Assembly (NCBI RefSeq): GCF_000473085.1
Contig: NZ_AXBA01000011.1
Location: forward strand, 109,886-173,885
Direction of reading: 5' to 3'
Length of the DNA stretch: 64,000 nucleotides
DNA from: Azorhizobium doebereinerae UFLA1-100
GTDB taxonomy: Bacteria > Pseudomonadota > Alphaproteobacteria > Rhizobiales > Xanthobacteraceae
The position numbers were made by a program, and so were the translations under genes. The notes below the pieces were generated by a model that worked only from the letters and a program-made list of their open reading frames with translations, made no database searches and was not told the origin of the DNA. Positions 9,285 to 18,110 of this stretch are shown here, one piece after another; the stretch's first letter is position 1; every line of letters begins with the position of its first letter.

Positions 9285-10559
9285 ATGACGAATGCCGCCC
9301 TTTCCCCGGCCCGGCCGGTTTCCCTTGCGTCCGCGCGGCACCCCCTCGTCGGCATGGCCGAGCTGGTCCGCGGCTTCGAGGCCGGCCGCGACATGGCGGC
9401 GGTGTGGGAGCGTCTCGTCGCCCGGCTGGACGCCGACCCCACCGACGCCGCGGCGCTGCTGGACATGTCCACCTTCCTCATGGTCCGCAAGGTGCGCGCC
9501 AAGGGCGAGGCGGCCCAGGCGGCGGCGCTGGACCTGGCCCGCATCTACCACCGCACCTACGGGCTGGGCGGCGGGCTCAGGCTCGCGGCCTTCGTCACCG
9601 CCGGCGACCTGATGGCCAACACGCCGCTGGACTTCCTGCTCACCGGCTCGGACTTCGAGCTGGACCTGATCTATGTGGACGCCGACACCGCCGACCTCGC
9701 CGACGTGCCGCCGCACGATGTGGCGATCATCGCGGTGGGCGAATCGCCGGAGAACCAGGCGGTGCTGGCGCGTCTCGCACAATTGCTCGCCGGCTGGCCG
9801 GTGCCGATCCTGAACGGCCCGCCGCAGCGCATCGCGGCGCTGACGCGGGACGGGGTGTGCGCGCTGTTCAAGGACCACCCGCACGTGCTGGTCCCGGCCA
9901 CCGCGCGGGTGCCGCGCGCGGACCTGCAAGCCCTGGCGCAGGGCGATTTCTCCCGCGCCGCGCACCTGCCGGCGACGTTCCCGCTCATCGTCCGCCCCAT
10001 CGCCAGCCACGCGGGCGAGGGGCTGGAGCAGGTGACGAGCCGCGACCAACTCTATCTCTATCTGACCCAGCAGCCCGAGGGCGAATTCTTCGTCTCGCCG
10101 TTCGTGGACTACAGCGGGCCGGACGGCCTGTTCCGCAAGCAGCGCATCGCCTTCATCGACGGCGTGGCCTACGCCGCCCACGGCGCCACCTCCGCCCATT
10201 GGATGGTGCATTACATCAACGCCGGCATGCGCAAGTTCGCCGAGCGCCGCGACGAGGAAGCGGTGTTCATGGGCACGTTCGATGCCGGCTACGCCGCGCG
10301 CCACGCGGATGCCTTCGCGGCCCTGGCCGAGGGCATCGGGCTCGACTATTTCGCCATCGACTGCGCCGAGCTGCCGGATGGCCGCCTGCTGCTGTTCGAG
10401 GCCGACATCGCCATGGTGCTGCACGATGCGGACGATCCGGTGATGTTTCCCTATAAGGTGGAGCCCATGCGCCGGCTGTTCGCCGCCTTCCAGGCGGCGC
10501 TTGAGGCGCGCGGCCCCGATGCCGGCTCCGCCGCCCCGCGCGGCGAAAGCGCGGCCTGA
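9285..10559 (+). CDS. ATP-grasp fold protein (RimK-like), function unknown
   Basis: 424-residue cytoplasmic protein. The N-terminal 80 residues are helical and TPR-like (WERLVARLDADPTDAAALL). A middle region (about 105-190) looks like a Rossmann-type pre-ATP-grasp lobe. The C-terminal half (about 195-400) carries ATP-grasp features: FPLIVRPIASHAGEGLEQ for nucleotide binding and LLFEADIAMV for the metal-binding strand. ATP-grasp enzymes join a carboxylate to an amine or thiol through an acyl-phosphate, but the substrate cannot be read from sequence. It lies 327 bases after the cellulase on the same strand; whether the two are functionally linked is unknown. The ribosome binding site is poor (GGAG 13 bases before the ATG). 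Confidence 0.75.
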   Translation: MTNAALSPARPVSLASARHPLVGMAELVRGFEAGRDMAAVWERLVARLDADPTDAAALLDMSTFLMVRKVRAKGEAAQAAALDLARIYHRTYGLGGGLRLAAFVTAGDLMANTPLDFLLTGSDFELDLIYVDADTADLADVPPHDVAIIAVGESPENQAVLARLAQLLAGWPVPILNGPPQRIAALTRDGVCALFKDHPHVLVPATARVPRADLQALAQGDFSRAAHLPATFPLIVRPIASHAGEGLEQVTSRDQLYLYLTQQPEGEFFVSPFVDYSGPDGLFRKQRIAFIDGVAYAAHGATSAHWMVHYINAGMRKFAERRDEEAVFMGTFDAGYAARHADAFAALAEGIGLDYFAIDCAELPDGRLLLFEADIAMVLHDADDPVMFPYKVEPMRRLFAAFQAALEARGPDAGSAAPRGESAA

Positions 10560-10580
10560 GCCGCGCTTTCCCTTTCCCTT
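10546..10580 (+). terminator. Intrinsic terminator overlapping the ATP-grasp stop codon
   Basis: Perfect 10-bp stem AAAGCGCGGC (10546-10555) / GCCGCGCTTT (10560-10569) with loop CTGA that contains part of the TGA stop. A pyrimidine-rich tract follows (ccctttcccttcc). The A-rich left arm gives U residues on the minus strand too, so it may also stop transcripts of the convergent chemoreceptor gene. Confidence 0.7.
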
Positions 10581-10612
10581 CCTGGTCTCGTCTTCGCGCC
10601 GTTGCCCCACCG

Positions 10613-12307
10613 TCAGGCGGCGCTGAGGTCGCGCACGAAGTCCGCCACCAGCGCCCGCAGGTCGCCCGCCTGGCTGGACAGGCCCTCGGAGAGGGTGAGC
10701 AGCTCGGTGGAGGCCGATCCGGTCATCTGGGCCGCCTGGCCGACGCCGCCGATGCTCTGCGTCACCTGCTCGGTGCCGGTGGCCGCCTTCTGGCAATTGT
10801 GCGCGATCTCGCCCGTCGCCGCGCCCTGTTCCTCTACCGCGCCGGCGATCGAGGAGGAGATCTGCTTCATGTCGGAGATCACCCGGATGATCTCGGCCAT
10901 GGAGGTCACCGTGCCGTTGGTGGCGGCCTGGATCTCGCCGATCTTGCGGCCGATCTCGTCGGTGGCCCGCGCGGTCTGGGTGGCCAGCGCTTTCACCTCG
11001 GAGGCGACCACCGCGAAGCCCCGGCCGGCATCCCCGGCGCGGGCGGCCTCGATGGTGGCGTTGAGCGCCAAGAGGTTGGTCTGGTCGGCGATGCCCTTGA
11101 TCAGCGAGACCACGTCGCCGATGGCGGCGGCGGACGAGGCCAGCGCGTTGATGCGCTGGTTGGAGGACGCCGCCTCGTTGAAGGCGATGTCGGCGACATC
11201 GGCGGAATGGCTCACCTGCCCGGTGATCTCGCGCACCGAGGCGGCCAGCTCCTCGGACGAGGCGGCCATGGTCTGCACGTTGCCGGCGGCTTCCTCTGCG
11301 GCCTCGGCCACCGCCTGCGCCTGGCGGGCGGTTTCCTCTGCGGTGACCGAGAGGCTGCGGGCGGAGCCGGCCACCTGGTCGGAGGAGGAGGCGAAGGCGG
11401 CGGCAAGCTCGGTCATGCGGGCGACAAAGCCCTCGCCCAGGGCGTTGCGATGGGCGAGGCGGACGCGCTCGGCTTCCTCCCGCTCGGCCTGCGCGTGGCG
11501 CGCCGCGTCGGCGTCGGAGAGCTGCCCGCGCAGCACTTCCAGGGCCTTGGCCATGGCGCCGATCTCGTCCTTGCGGGCGGTGCCGGCGATGGCGGTGTCG
11601 AGCTCGCCGCGGCCGAGCCCCTCCATCTCCGCGATCATGACCTGGATCGGCGCCACCATGCTCCGGCGCACCAGCAGCACGGCGATGGCGGTCATCAGCA
11701 GGGTGGCGGCGGCGATGGTGCCGAGGGTCTGCAGGCTGGTGGAATGGGTGGTCTGCGACGCCCGCTCGGCGAGCTTCTGCGTCGCCGTGTTGATGTCCGT
11801 GTTCACGTCCACCATCCGCTGCAGAAAGGCGCGCCCGGCCGGCTCGCAAACCTTGGCCATTTGCGCGAACGACTTGGCGTTGCCGTCGGCGACGGTCATG
11901 TCGTTGGCGAGACGGATGGTCTCGGCGCAGGTGACGTCGAGCAGCCGCGCATAGTCGGTGTCGAGCCCCTTGAGCTCGGCCGCGGCGTCGGGAAACAGCG
12001 TGGCCGCGAGGCTGATCTTCTCATTGAAGTTGCGGCGGGCTTCAACAAGGTTCTGGCGCGCGGCCGCTTTCTCCTCAGCGGAAACCGCGGCCATGTTCAT
12101 GTAGATCGCGGCATTGGCGTCGCTCAGGAAGCGCGAGGCGCGAGATGTCTCTTGTCTGGCCCGCGCCGGGCCATTCAAGAGAAATATATAGGTATCGTCT
12201 ACTGCATCCATGTTCGTTGACGAATAGTATGCGCCGCCAAAACTCACTATTCCGAAAGCAATCAGGAGGATGGCGACTTTCCATATCATGGAGATGTTAT
12301 TGTACAT
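10613..12307 (-). CDS. Methyl-accepting chemotaxis protein
   Basis: 564-residue transmembrane chemoreceptor that signals through CheA/CheW to the flagellar motor. It has a first membrane segment at residues 8-28, a periplasmic four-helix-type sensor domain (about 30-185), a second membrane segment (about 190-212), a HAMP domain ([27 protein letters not shown]), and a long cytoplasmic coiled coil with the hairpin tip [20 protein letters not shown]. No C-terminal CheR-docking pentapeptide is seen. The ligand is unknown. No che genes lie nearby. The first 100 codons and the upstream DNA are clearly more AT-rich than the rest of the window, which may mark recent acquisition or swapping of the sensor module. 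Confidence 0.93.
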   Translation of the reverse strand: MYNNISMIWKVAILLIAFGIVSFGGAYYSSTNMDAVDDTYIFLLNGPARARQETSRASRFLSDANAAIYMNMAAVSAEEKAAARQNLVEARRNFNEKISLAATLFPDAAAELKGLDTDYARLLDVTCAETIRLANDMTVADGNAKSFAQMAKVCEPAGRAFLQRMVDVNTDINTATQKLAERASQTTHSTSLQTLGTIAAATLLMTAIAVLLVRRSMVAPIQVMIAEMEGLGRGELDTAIAGTARKDEIGAMAKALEVLRGQLSDADAARHAQAEREEAERVRLAHRNALGEGFVARMTELAAAFASSSDQVAGSARSLSVTAEETARQAQAVAEAAEEAAGNVQTMAASSEELAASVREITGQVSHSADVADIAFNEAASSNQRINALASSAAAIGDVVSLIKGIADQTNLLALNATIEAARAGDAGRGFAVVASEVKALATQTARATDEIGRKIGEIQAATNGTVTSMAEIIRVISDMKQISSSIAGAVEEQGAATGEIAHNCQKAATGTEQVTQSIGGVGQAAQMTGSASTELLTLSEGLSSQAGDLRALVADFVRDLSAA

Positions 12308-13079
12308 GGATGGTGTTCCGTTGGACTGCGAAAAGGACGGCTGCGCCGTTCGGCGACGGATAAGCGGATAAAAAGAATCGGTGCCTCGACGTGGCGATGT
12401 GAGGAAGCAGGCATCGAACGATCCGGCTTGAATGGCTCGGACAATAGAGGGATATGCCGCAGGAGATGTTTGATCTGCATTAAATCCAGCCGATTGTGCC
12501 TAAGGAATGCGCTCTCGAAATTCTGACTTGACTTTGGAAAACGAGATCAAACGTGCGTTTGAAGTTTGCCGGCTCTCCGGCGGCGATGCCGGCGCATTCG
12601 GCCGTCAAGCGGGGGGGCAGCTTGGCCTTCCGCTGCGGCAGATGCCGGCCGGCGTGGCTGGGGGCGACCCTAGCGGGCGGGCATGACAGTCCGGCGTCGC
12701 CTTGGGTGCATCGAGCGGGCGCTCAGGAGAAGCGGGCCCTGCCATTCATCGCGCGGCGGAACCCTCTCCCGACCCTCTCCCGCTTGCGGGGTGGGGGCCG
12801 AAGCGGAGCTTCGGAAGGATCCGGGTGCCCGCCGTGGGTGTGTGCCGGGTCCGTGCGTTCCCGCCGCTGGCGCGGCGCCCCCACCCCAGCCCTCCCCCAC
12901 GATGTGGGAGAGGGAGTGCGGTCGCGCCGCGGGCGAGAGGGCGCGCGCCATCCATCCGCCGCGCGGGAAAACCCTCTCCCGCTCGCGGGGGAGGGCAGGG
13001 TGGAGGCCGAAGCGGAGCTTCGGAAGGCTCCGGGCGCGCGCCGTGGGAGATGGTGCGTGGATGCGGGTGACGCGGAGGC
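12308..13079. other. Long intergenic region: promoter side of the chemoreceptor, then repeats
   Basis: About 770 bases without a credible gene. The part next to the chemoreceptor (12308-12550) is AT-richer than the surroundings and probably holds its promoter. From about 12757 on, the sequence consists of interspersed palindromic repeats (separate entry). Open frames across the repeats translate to low-complexity Arg/Gly/Pro sequence and are not genes. Confidence 0.6.
12757..13050. repeat. Cluster of intergenic palindromic repeats (two main copies)
   Basis: Two copies of one unit, at about 12770-12838 and 12970-13048, share a CCCTCTCCCGC(T/C) core, then a GGGGG-rich arm, then the identical 17-mer CCGAAGCGGAGCTTCGG (itself a 7-bp stem with loop GGA), then GGAAGG(A/C)TCCGGG and GCCGTGGG. 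An inverted partial copy, CCCTCCCCCACGATGTGGG, lies between them at about 12890. Similar palindromes recur at 18.2-18.4 kb. The pattern fits a dispersed REP-like family. Confidence 0.75.
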
Positions 13080-14363
13080 CTAGTGCGCCACAGCCTCGCG
13101 CGCCACCGGGCGGTGGGAGGAATAGAGGATGAGGGTGGCGATGAGCCCGCACGCCGAGGCGAAGATCAGCCAGTAGCCCGGCGCCGCCTTGTCGCCCGTC
13201 ACCTCGATCAGCCAGGTGGACACCGCCGGCGTGAAGCCGCCGAACAAGGCGGTGGCGAGGCTGTAGGCGAGGGAGAAGCCGGAGGTGCGCACGTGCGCCG
13301 GCATCACCTCGGTGAGCGCCACCACCATGGCCCCGTTGTAGCTGGCATAGAGGAAGGACAGCCACAGCTCCACCACCAGCATCTTGGTGAAGGTGATGTT
13401 GGCCACCAGCCAGGCCAGGGCCGGATAGGCGGTGAGCAGGGTGAGGACGGTGAAGACCAGCAGGATGGGGCGGCGGCCGACCCGGTCGGACAGGGCGCCC
13501 ATCACCGGCAGCCAGAACAGGTTCGACACGCCGACGCAGAAGGTGACGATGAGCGCGTCGGTGGCCGAGAGCTTGAGCACCGCCCGGCCGAAGGTCGGGG
13601 TGTAGACGGTGATCATGTAGAAGGACACGGTGGTCATCACCACCAGCAGCATGCCGGCGCCCACCAGGCGCCAGTTGGCGGCCATGGACTGGAAGATCTC
13701 GCGGGTCTCCGGACGGTGCTTGCGGGCGAGGAATTCCTCGGTCTCCTGGAGCGAGCGGCGCAGCGCGAACAGCAGCGGCACGATGAGGCAACCGATGAAG
13801 AAGGGGATGCGCCAGGCCCAGTCGGAGACCGTCTGCGGGGCGAAGGAGGCGTTGAGCCAGTAGCCCAGCGCGGCGGCGACGATGATCGCCACCTGCTGGC
13901 TGCCCGACTGCCAGCTCACATAGAAGCCCTTGTGGCCGGGGGTGGCCATTTCCGCCAGATAGACCGAGACGCCGCCCAGCTCCACGCCGGCGGAGAAGCC
14001 CTGCAACAGGCGGCCGATGAGCACCAGGATCGGCGCCGCCAGCCCGATGGTGGCATAGCCGGGCACGAAGGCGATCAGCACGGTGCCGAGCGACATGATG
14101 CCGAGCGTCAGGATCAGGCCCTCGCGGCGGCCGATGCGGTCCACATAGGCGCCGAGAAAGAGGGCGCCCAGCGGGCGCATGAGGAAGCCGGCGCCGAAGG
14201 TGCCGAAGGTCAGCATCAGCGAGGCGAACGGGTTGCTGACCGGGAAGAAGGCGGCGGCGATGTGCGTCGCGTAGAAGCCGAACAGGAAGAAGTCGAACAT
14301 CTCCAGGAAGTTGCCGCTCGTGACGCGGAGAACTGCCATGGCCTTGGACGTGGATTTGGGCAT
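13080..14363 (-). CDS. MHS-family MFS transporter (citrate/tricarballylate-type H+ symporter)
   Basis: 427-residue, 12-helix major facilitator of the metabolite:H+ symporter family. It shows [16 protein letters not shown] in helix 1, the family loop motif DRIGRREGL between helices 2 and 3, [15 protein letters not shown] in helix 4, and a second SDRVGRRP loop in the C-terminal half. Overall it looks most like CitA/TcuC, which import citrate or tricarballylate with protons; other carboxylates are possible. ATG 14363 is chosen because GAGAGG stands six bases upstream; a TTG at 14384 in the same frame has no such site. It is divergent from ohr, sharing about 240 bases of promoter DNA. No regulator or catabolic partner is adjacent. 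Confidence 0.85.
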   Translation of the reverse strand: MPKSTSKAMAVLRVTSGNFLEMFDFFLFGFYATHIAAAFFPVSNPFASLMLTFGTFGAGFLMRPLGALFLGAYVDRIGRREGLILTLGIMSLGTVLIAFVPGYATIGLAAPILVLIGRLLQGFSAGVELGGVSVYLAEMATPGHKGFYVSWQSGSQQVAIIVAAALGYWLNASFAPQTVSDWAWRIPFFIGCLIVPLLFALRRSLQETEEFLARKHRPETREIFQSMAANWRLVGAGMLLVVMTTVSFYMITVYTPTFGRAVLKLSATDALIVTFCVGVSNLFWLPVMGALSDRVGRRPILLVFTVLTLLTAYPALAWLVANITFTKMLVVELWLSFLYASYNGAMVVALTEVMPAHVRTSGFSLAYSLATALFGGFTPAVSTWLIEVTGDKAAPGYWLIFASACGLIATLILYSSHRPVAREAVAH

Positions 14364-14508
14364 TTTCGGCCTCTCGGACACCAAACTGGGCGGGACTATG
14401 ACGCAGCCGGGGCATTCTGCCTATCTGCCGCAGGGGCAGGTAAGTGCCTGTGCGCAAACGGAAAAATGGTGACGCAAGGAGAGGTTGCCGGCGGCGGCGA
14501 AAAAAGAT

Positions 14509-14536
14509 TTGACACAATTAAATTGTGCGCTAAAAG
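14509..14536 (+). promoter_or_regulatory. ohr promoter with OhrR-type operator
   Basis: A -35 box TTGACA (14509-14514) and a -10-like TAAAAG (14531-14536) are separated by 16 bases. Within the spacer is a perfect palindrome CACAATT-A-AATTGTG (14513-14527). This closely matches the AATT-centred inverted repeats bound by OhrR, the peroxide-sensing MarR-family repressor of ohr genes. A repressor bound here would block RNA polymerase directly. Assignment to OhrR is by family knowledge; the overlap with the promoter is seen in sequence. Confidence 0.75.
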
Positions 14537-14603
14537 AACCGGGCTCGCGGTGCCGTGGGCGCTCCTGTCGGGCGCCGGGCCGCGCAACCTCAAGGATTTC
14601 CCC

Positions 14604-15029
14604 ATGTCGGTCGATGTGAAGTACACCACCAAGGCCACCGCCACGGGCGGGCGCGACGGGCGCGCCGCCAGCGCCGACGGCGTGCTGGAGGTCAAGCTCT
14701 CCACCCCCAAGGAGTTGGGCGGCGCCGGCGGGCCGGGCACCAATCCCGAGCAATTGTTCGCCGCCGGCTATTCGGCCTGCTTCCTGGGCGCGCTGAAGTT
14801 CGTCGCCGGGCAGGCCAAGGTGCAGATCCCGGCCGAGGCCACCGTCACCGCCACCGTGGGCATCGGCCCGCGCTCGGAGGGCGGCTTCGGCATCACCGCC
14901 GCGCTGGAGGTGGCGCTGCCCGGCCTCGACAAGGCGCTGGCCACGGAGCTGGTGGAGAAGGCGCACCAGGTGTGCCCCTATTCCAACGCCACCCGCGGCA
15001 ATGTGGACGTGGGCCTCAGCGTGGCGTGA
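14604..15029 (+). CDS. ohr: Organic hydroperoxide resistance protein
   Basis: 141-residue OsmC/Ohr-family thiol peroxidase that reduces organic hydroperoxides, usually with lipoylated partners as electron donors. Both redox cysteines are present: C59 in GYSACFLGAL and C124 in HQVCPYSNATRGN. The spacing and the CPYSNATRGN motif place it in the Ohr rather than the OsmC subgroup. The start ATG 14604 opens MSVDVKYTTKATATGGRDGR, the normal Ohr N-terminus. The upstream palindromic operator suggests peroxide-inducible control by OhrR. No ohrR gene is found within the window, although in many relatives it is adjacent. Confidence 0.95.
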   Translation: MSVDVKYTTKATATGGRDGRAASADGVLEVKLSTPKELGGAGGPGTNPEQLFAAGYSACFLGALKFVAGQAKVQIPAEATVTATVGIGPRSEGGFGITAALEVALPGLDKALATELVEKAHQVCPYSNATRGNVDVGLSVA

Positions 15030-15074
15030 GCGCCGCCGGAACCATGGGGCCGCCGGCGTCGCGGCGGCCCCTCA

Positions 15075-15106
15075 AAGAAAAACCCCGCCGCGGCAGGGCC
15101 GGGCGG
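15075..15106 (-). terminator. Intrinsic terminator for the small secreted protein gene
   Basis: Stem GCCCCGCC/GGCGGGG (plus-strand arms 15080-15086 and 15099-15105). On the minus strand it is followed by TTTTTCTTT, a good U-run. It sits 40 bases after the stop of the gene at 15143 and also lies just past the convergent ohr, so it may serve both. Confidence 0.7.
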
Positions 15107-15142
15107 GGCGTTTCGTCTCAAGACCGATCGGTCAGCCGGCGA

Positions 15143-15682
15143 TCACCAGCCGGGACGGCAGTGCAGGCCGCCGTACGGGCCGCGCCAGCAGCCGCCCGGA
15201 TGCCAGTAGGGGCCGTAGCCGTACCACCAGTCGATGAACAGGCTGGCGTTGGTGCCGGACATCGGCTTGTCGTCGCTCAGCAGCTTGTAATTGTAGGTCA
15301 GCGTGTCGCCGTTGATCACCGGGTTGGTCAGCTCGACCACGGCGGTGGTCGGCTTGCCGTCCACGGTCACCGCGAGGGTGGCGTTGGGGGCGTCCTTCTG
15401 GAAGCTGTCCTTGCCGGTGTTCCAGAACTTCACGAAGTTGGCGGTCGGGGCGTCGCCCGTCATGCGCTCCGGACGGTCGGCGAACATCAGGGTCTGCGGG
15501 GCCACGCCCTTCAGGGTGATGGTCTTCTCGTCCACCACCACGGAATCGGCGACCTGCACGAACAGCCAGTTGGCCGGCTTCATTTCTTCCACATTGCCCG
15601 GCTTGGCCGGAGCGGTCTGCGCCTGGGCGCCGCCGATGGCACACGCCATCGCCAGCAGCGCCCCGTAAATCGCTGATTTCAT
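15143..15682 (-). CDS. Small secreted protein of unknown function
   Basis: 179 residues with a clear Sec signal peptide (MKSAIYGALLAMACAIGGAQAQ, cleavage after AQA near residue 21). The mature part is beta-rich, with VVVDEKTITLKGVAP and MFADRPERMTG, and resembles conserved hypothetical proteins of Hyphomicrobiales. It ends in an aromatic and Gly/Pro-rich tail (WWYGYGPYWHPGGCWRGPYG) with two cysteines. The start ATG 15682 has GGGAGAG seven bases upstream; an earlier in-frame start at 15727 adds residues before the signal peptide and is rejected. It stands alone with its own terminator. It is probably periplasmic or surface-associated; I assign no function. Confidence 0.75.
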   Translation of the reverse strand: MKSAIYGALLAMACAIGGAQAQTAPAKPGNVEEMKPANWLFVQVADSVVVDEKTITLKGVAPQTLMFADRPERMTGDAPTANFVKFWNTGKDSFQKDAPNATLAVTVDGKPTTAVVELTNPVINGDTLTYNYKLLSDDKPMSGTNASLFIDWWYGYGPYWHPGGCWRGPYGGLHCRPGW

Positions 15683-15951
15683 TGAACTCTCCCAGGTAAA
15701 TGAGGGGTCCGTCACCACGCGGCGCACTGTACCAGCTTGCCTCGGCTTTGCCAGTCCCTTCCGTCATCATGTCCGAAGTTTAAGATATGATGCGATGCGC
15801 GATACGTTGTATCCAAGTTGAATCCTATGGGAGAGGGGCGAATGCGCTGTGCGGCGGAGATAATGTCTCCGGTATTCAGCGCAATCGGCTTTCGTTCGTC
15901 TTCAAACAACTTGCGGCGTCTGCTTGCGCTGTGCTGGCATCCGGGGCGCGG

Positions 15952-16260
15952 TCAACTGTCCAACAGGCCGGCGAGCTTGAGCGCGACGCCCTGGGAGCCT
16001 TCCAGCCGCAGCCGGCCGGTGGAGAAGGCCATCATCGGGCCGATCCGTCCGGTGATCAGCTTGTCTAGCGTGTCGGAGGACAGCTTGAGCACCGCGTCGG
16101 CCTCCGCGTCGCTTTCGGCGACCGTCACCGCCGGGCCGGTGGCGTCGAGATGGATGGACTGCCCGCTGTCGGTCAGGTCGAAGCGCACCGTGTGGCCGAG
16201 CGCGGCCAGCGCGCCGGCGCGGTCGGTGAGGCTGTCGATGAGGGCGGCGATGTCGGCCAT
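15952..16260 (-). CDS. SCP2 sterol-binding domain protein
   Basis: 102-residue single-domain SCP2 protein. This small alpha/beta fold has a hydrophobic tunnel that binds sterols, acyl chains or acyl-CoAs. The motifs VRFDLTDSGQSIHLDATG, ADAVLKLSSDTLDKLITGRI and MMAFSTGRLRLEGSQGVALKLAGLL are typical. ATG 16260 has GGAG upstream; the longer open frame overlapping the dehydrogenase is not used. It lies 59 bases after the acyl-CoA dehydrogenase gene on the same strand and is likely the last gene of the fatty-acid degradation group, perhaps handling acyl-CoA substrates. That role is inferred from context. Confidence 0.85.
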   Translation of the reverse strand: MADIAALIDSLTDRAGALAALGHTVRFDLTDSGQSIHLDATGPAVTVAESDAEADAVLKLSSDTLDKLITGRIGPMMAFSTGRLRLEGSQGVALKLAGLLDS

Positions 16261-16319
16261 GGGAAGCTCCAGAACGAAAGCGGCCGCGCCTCGCGGGCGC
16301 GGCCGGGGAGGGGAAGGGA

Positions 16320-18110
16320 TCAGAAGGCGGCGTCGTCGAGCGCCATCATCGCCGCCTTGCCGGCCTTGATGGAGCCCCACAGGCCGGCCACCTCGGGCAG
16401 CAGGCGGTCGATATAGAAGCGCGCGGTGGCGATCTTGGCCTCGTAGAAGGCGGCCTCGCCATTGGCCTCGGCGCGCTTCTGGAAGGCGACGTCGGCCATG
16501 CGCACCCACATGTAGCCGAGCGCCACCAGGCCGAACAGCCGCAGGTAGTCGGTCGCCGCAGCGCCCGCCTCGTCGGGGTCCTTCAGCCCCTTCTCGGCGA
16601 TGTGGCCGGTGGCGAGCTGGAGCGCGCCGAACGCCTTGCCCAGCGGCCCCACCAGCGGGCCGAGGTTCTCGTCGTCCAGCTTGCTGTCGATATAGGCCAG
16701 CACCGGATGGAAGAAGCTGCGCAGGTAGCGGCCCATGTGCGCCGGCAGCTTGCGGCCCACCAGGTCCAGCGCCTGCACGCCGTTGGTGCCCTCGTAGATC
16801 ATGGCGATGCGGGCATCGCGCACATATTGCTCCACCCCATGGTCGCGGATGTAGCCGTGGCCGCCATAGACCTGCACGCCCATGGAGGCGTTGGTGAAGC
16901 CCAGATCCGTGAACAGCGCCTTGACGATGGGCGTCATCAGCGCGGTGAAGTCCTCGGCGTTCTGCCGCTCCTCCGGGTCGTTGGAGCGCTCCATCAGGTC
17001 GAGATTGCGCGCCACCCAGCCGGAGAGCGCGCGGCAGCCCTCGTTATAGGCCCGCATGGTCATCAGCGAGCGGCGCACGTCCGGGTGGACGATGATCGGG
17101 TCGGCCGGCTTGTCGGGATATTTCGCCCCGGTCAGCGCGCGGCCCTGGAGGCGCTCCTTGGCATAGGCCACCGCGCTCTGGTAGGCGGCCTCGCCCACGC
17201 CGAGCCCCTGCGTGCCCACGGACAGGCGCTCGGAGTTCATCATGGTGAACATGGCGCGCATGCCCTTGTGCGGCTCGCCCACCAGCCAGCCGGTGGCCTC
17301 GTCCAGCGAGAGCTGGCAGGTGGCCGAGCCGTTGAGCCCCATCTTGTGCTCGATGCCGGTGCACAGCACGCCGTTGCGCGGGCCGGGCGTGCCGTCCTCC
17401 TTGGGCAGGAACTTCGGCACCAGGAACAGGGAGATGCCCTTTACCCCCTTGGGCGCGTTCGGCAGGCGGGCGAGCACGAGGTGGATGATGTTTTCGGTCA
17501 GGTCATGCTCGCCGGCGGAGATGAAGATCTTCGAGCCGGTGATCTTGTAGGAGCCGTCGCCCTGCGGCTCGGCCTTGGTGCGCAGCAGGCCGAGGTCGGT
17601 GCCGCAATGCGGCTCGGTGAGGCACATGGTGCCGGACCAGATGCCTTCCACCATCTTCGGCAGGAAGCGTTCCTTCAGCTCCTGCGGGGCGTGGCTGACG
17701 ATCGCCTGGTAGGCGCCGTGGGTGAGGCCGGGATAGAGGCCGAAGGAGAGGTTGGCCGAGCACATCATCTCCTCGATGAACTTGGTCACGCTCGCCGGCA
17801 GGCCCTGGCCGCCCCATTCGGGATCGCAGGCGATGCCGTTCCAGCCGCCTTCCACATAGGTCTTGTAGGCGTCCTTGAAGCCGGTAGGCGTGCGCACCAC
17901 GCCGTTCTCATACTTGCAGCCCTCGGCATCGCCGACGGGGTTGAGCGGCGCCAGCACCTCGGTGACCAGCTTGCCGGCCTCTTCCAGCACCGCGTCGATG
18001 AGGTCGGGGGTGATGTCCTCGCACCCCTTCATGTCCTTGAGGGTGTCGCTGCCGTGCAGTTCGTGGAGCACGAAGCGCATGTCGCGCAGCGGCGGCTGAT
18101 AGGTCTGCAT
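16320..18110 (-). CDS. Acyl-CoA dehydrogenase with C-terminal extension
   Basis: 596-residue flavoprotein catalysing alpha,beta-dehydrogenation of acyl-CoA, the first step of beta-oxidation. It has an N-terminal helical domain, a beta domain with CLTEPHCGTDLGLL (FAD/substrate contact), and a C-terminal helical domain with GGHGYIRDHGVEQYVRDARI and the catalytic Glu in IYEGTNGVQA. About 130 extra residues at the end match the acyl-CoA dehydrogenase C-terminal domain (PF12806) of the long FadE/DmdC-like subgroup. Most such enzymes act on medium or long chains; some (DmdC) take methylmercaptopropionyl-CoA. The beta-oxidation genes next to it favour a fatty acyl substrate. Start ATG 18110 has GGAGACG upstream. 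Confidence 0.93.
   Translation of the reverse strand: MQTYQPPLRDMRFVLHELHGSDTLKDMKGCEDITPDLIDAVLEEAGKLVTEVLAPLNPVGDAEGCKYENGVVRTPTGFKDAYKTYVEGGWNGIACDPEWGGQGLPASVTKFIEEMMCSANLSFGLYPGLTHGAYQAIVSHAPQELKERFLPKMVEGIWSGTMCLTEPHCGTDLGLLRTKAEPQGDGSYKITGSKIFISAGEHDLTENIIHLVLARLPNAPKGVKGISLFLVPKFLPKEDGTPGPRNGVLCTGIEHKMGLNGSATCQLSLDEATGWLVGEPHKGMRAMFTMMNSERLSVGTQGLGVGEAAYQSAVAYAKERLQGRALTGAKYPDKPADPIIVHPDVRRSLMTMRAYNEGCRALSGWVARNLDLMERSNDPEERQNAEDFTALMTPIVKALFTDLGFTNASMGVQVYGGHGYIRDHGVEQYVRDARIAMIYEGTNGVQALDLVGRKLPAHMGRYLRSFFHPVLAYIDSKLDDENLGPLVGPLGKAFGALQLATGHIAEKGLKDPDEAGAAATDYLRLFGLVALGYMWVRMADVAFQKRAEANGEAAFYEAKIATARFYIDRLLPEVAGLWGSIKAGKAAMMALDDAAF

Noticed and set aside
7911-11849. A 1312-residue minus-strand open frame spanning three genes
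   Set aside because: Low-complexity Arg/Gly/Ala translation crossing the real cellulase, ATP-grasp and chemoreceptor genes; a GC-skew artefact.
12553-13083. Open frames across the repeat cluster
   Set aside because: They translate the palindromic repeats (NPLP..., SGASEGSG...) and have no start context or conserved features.
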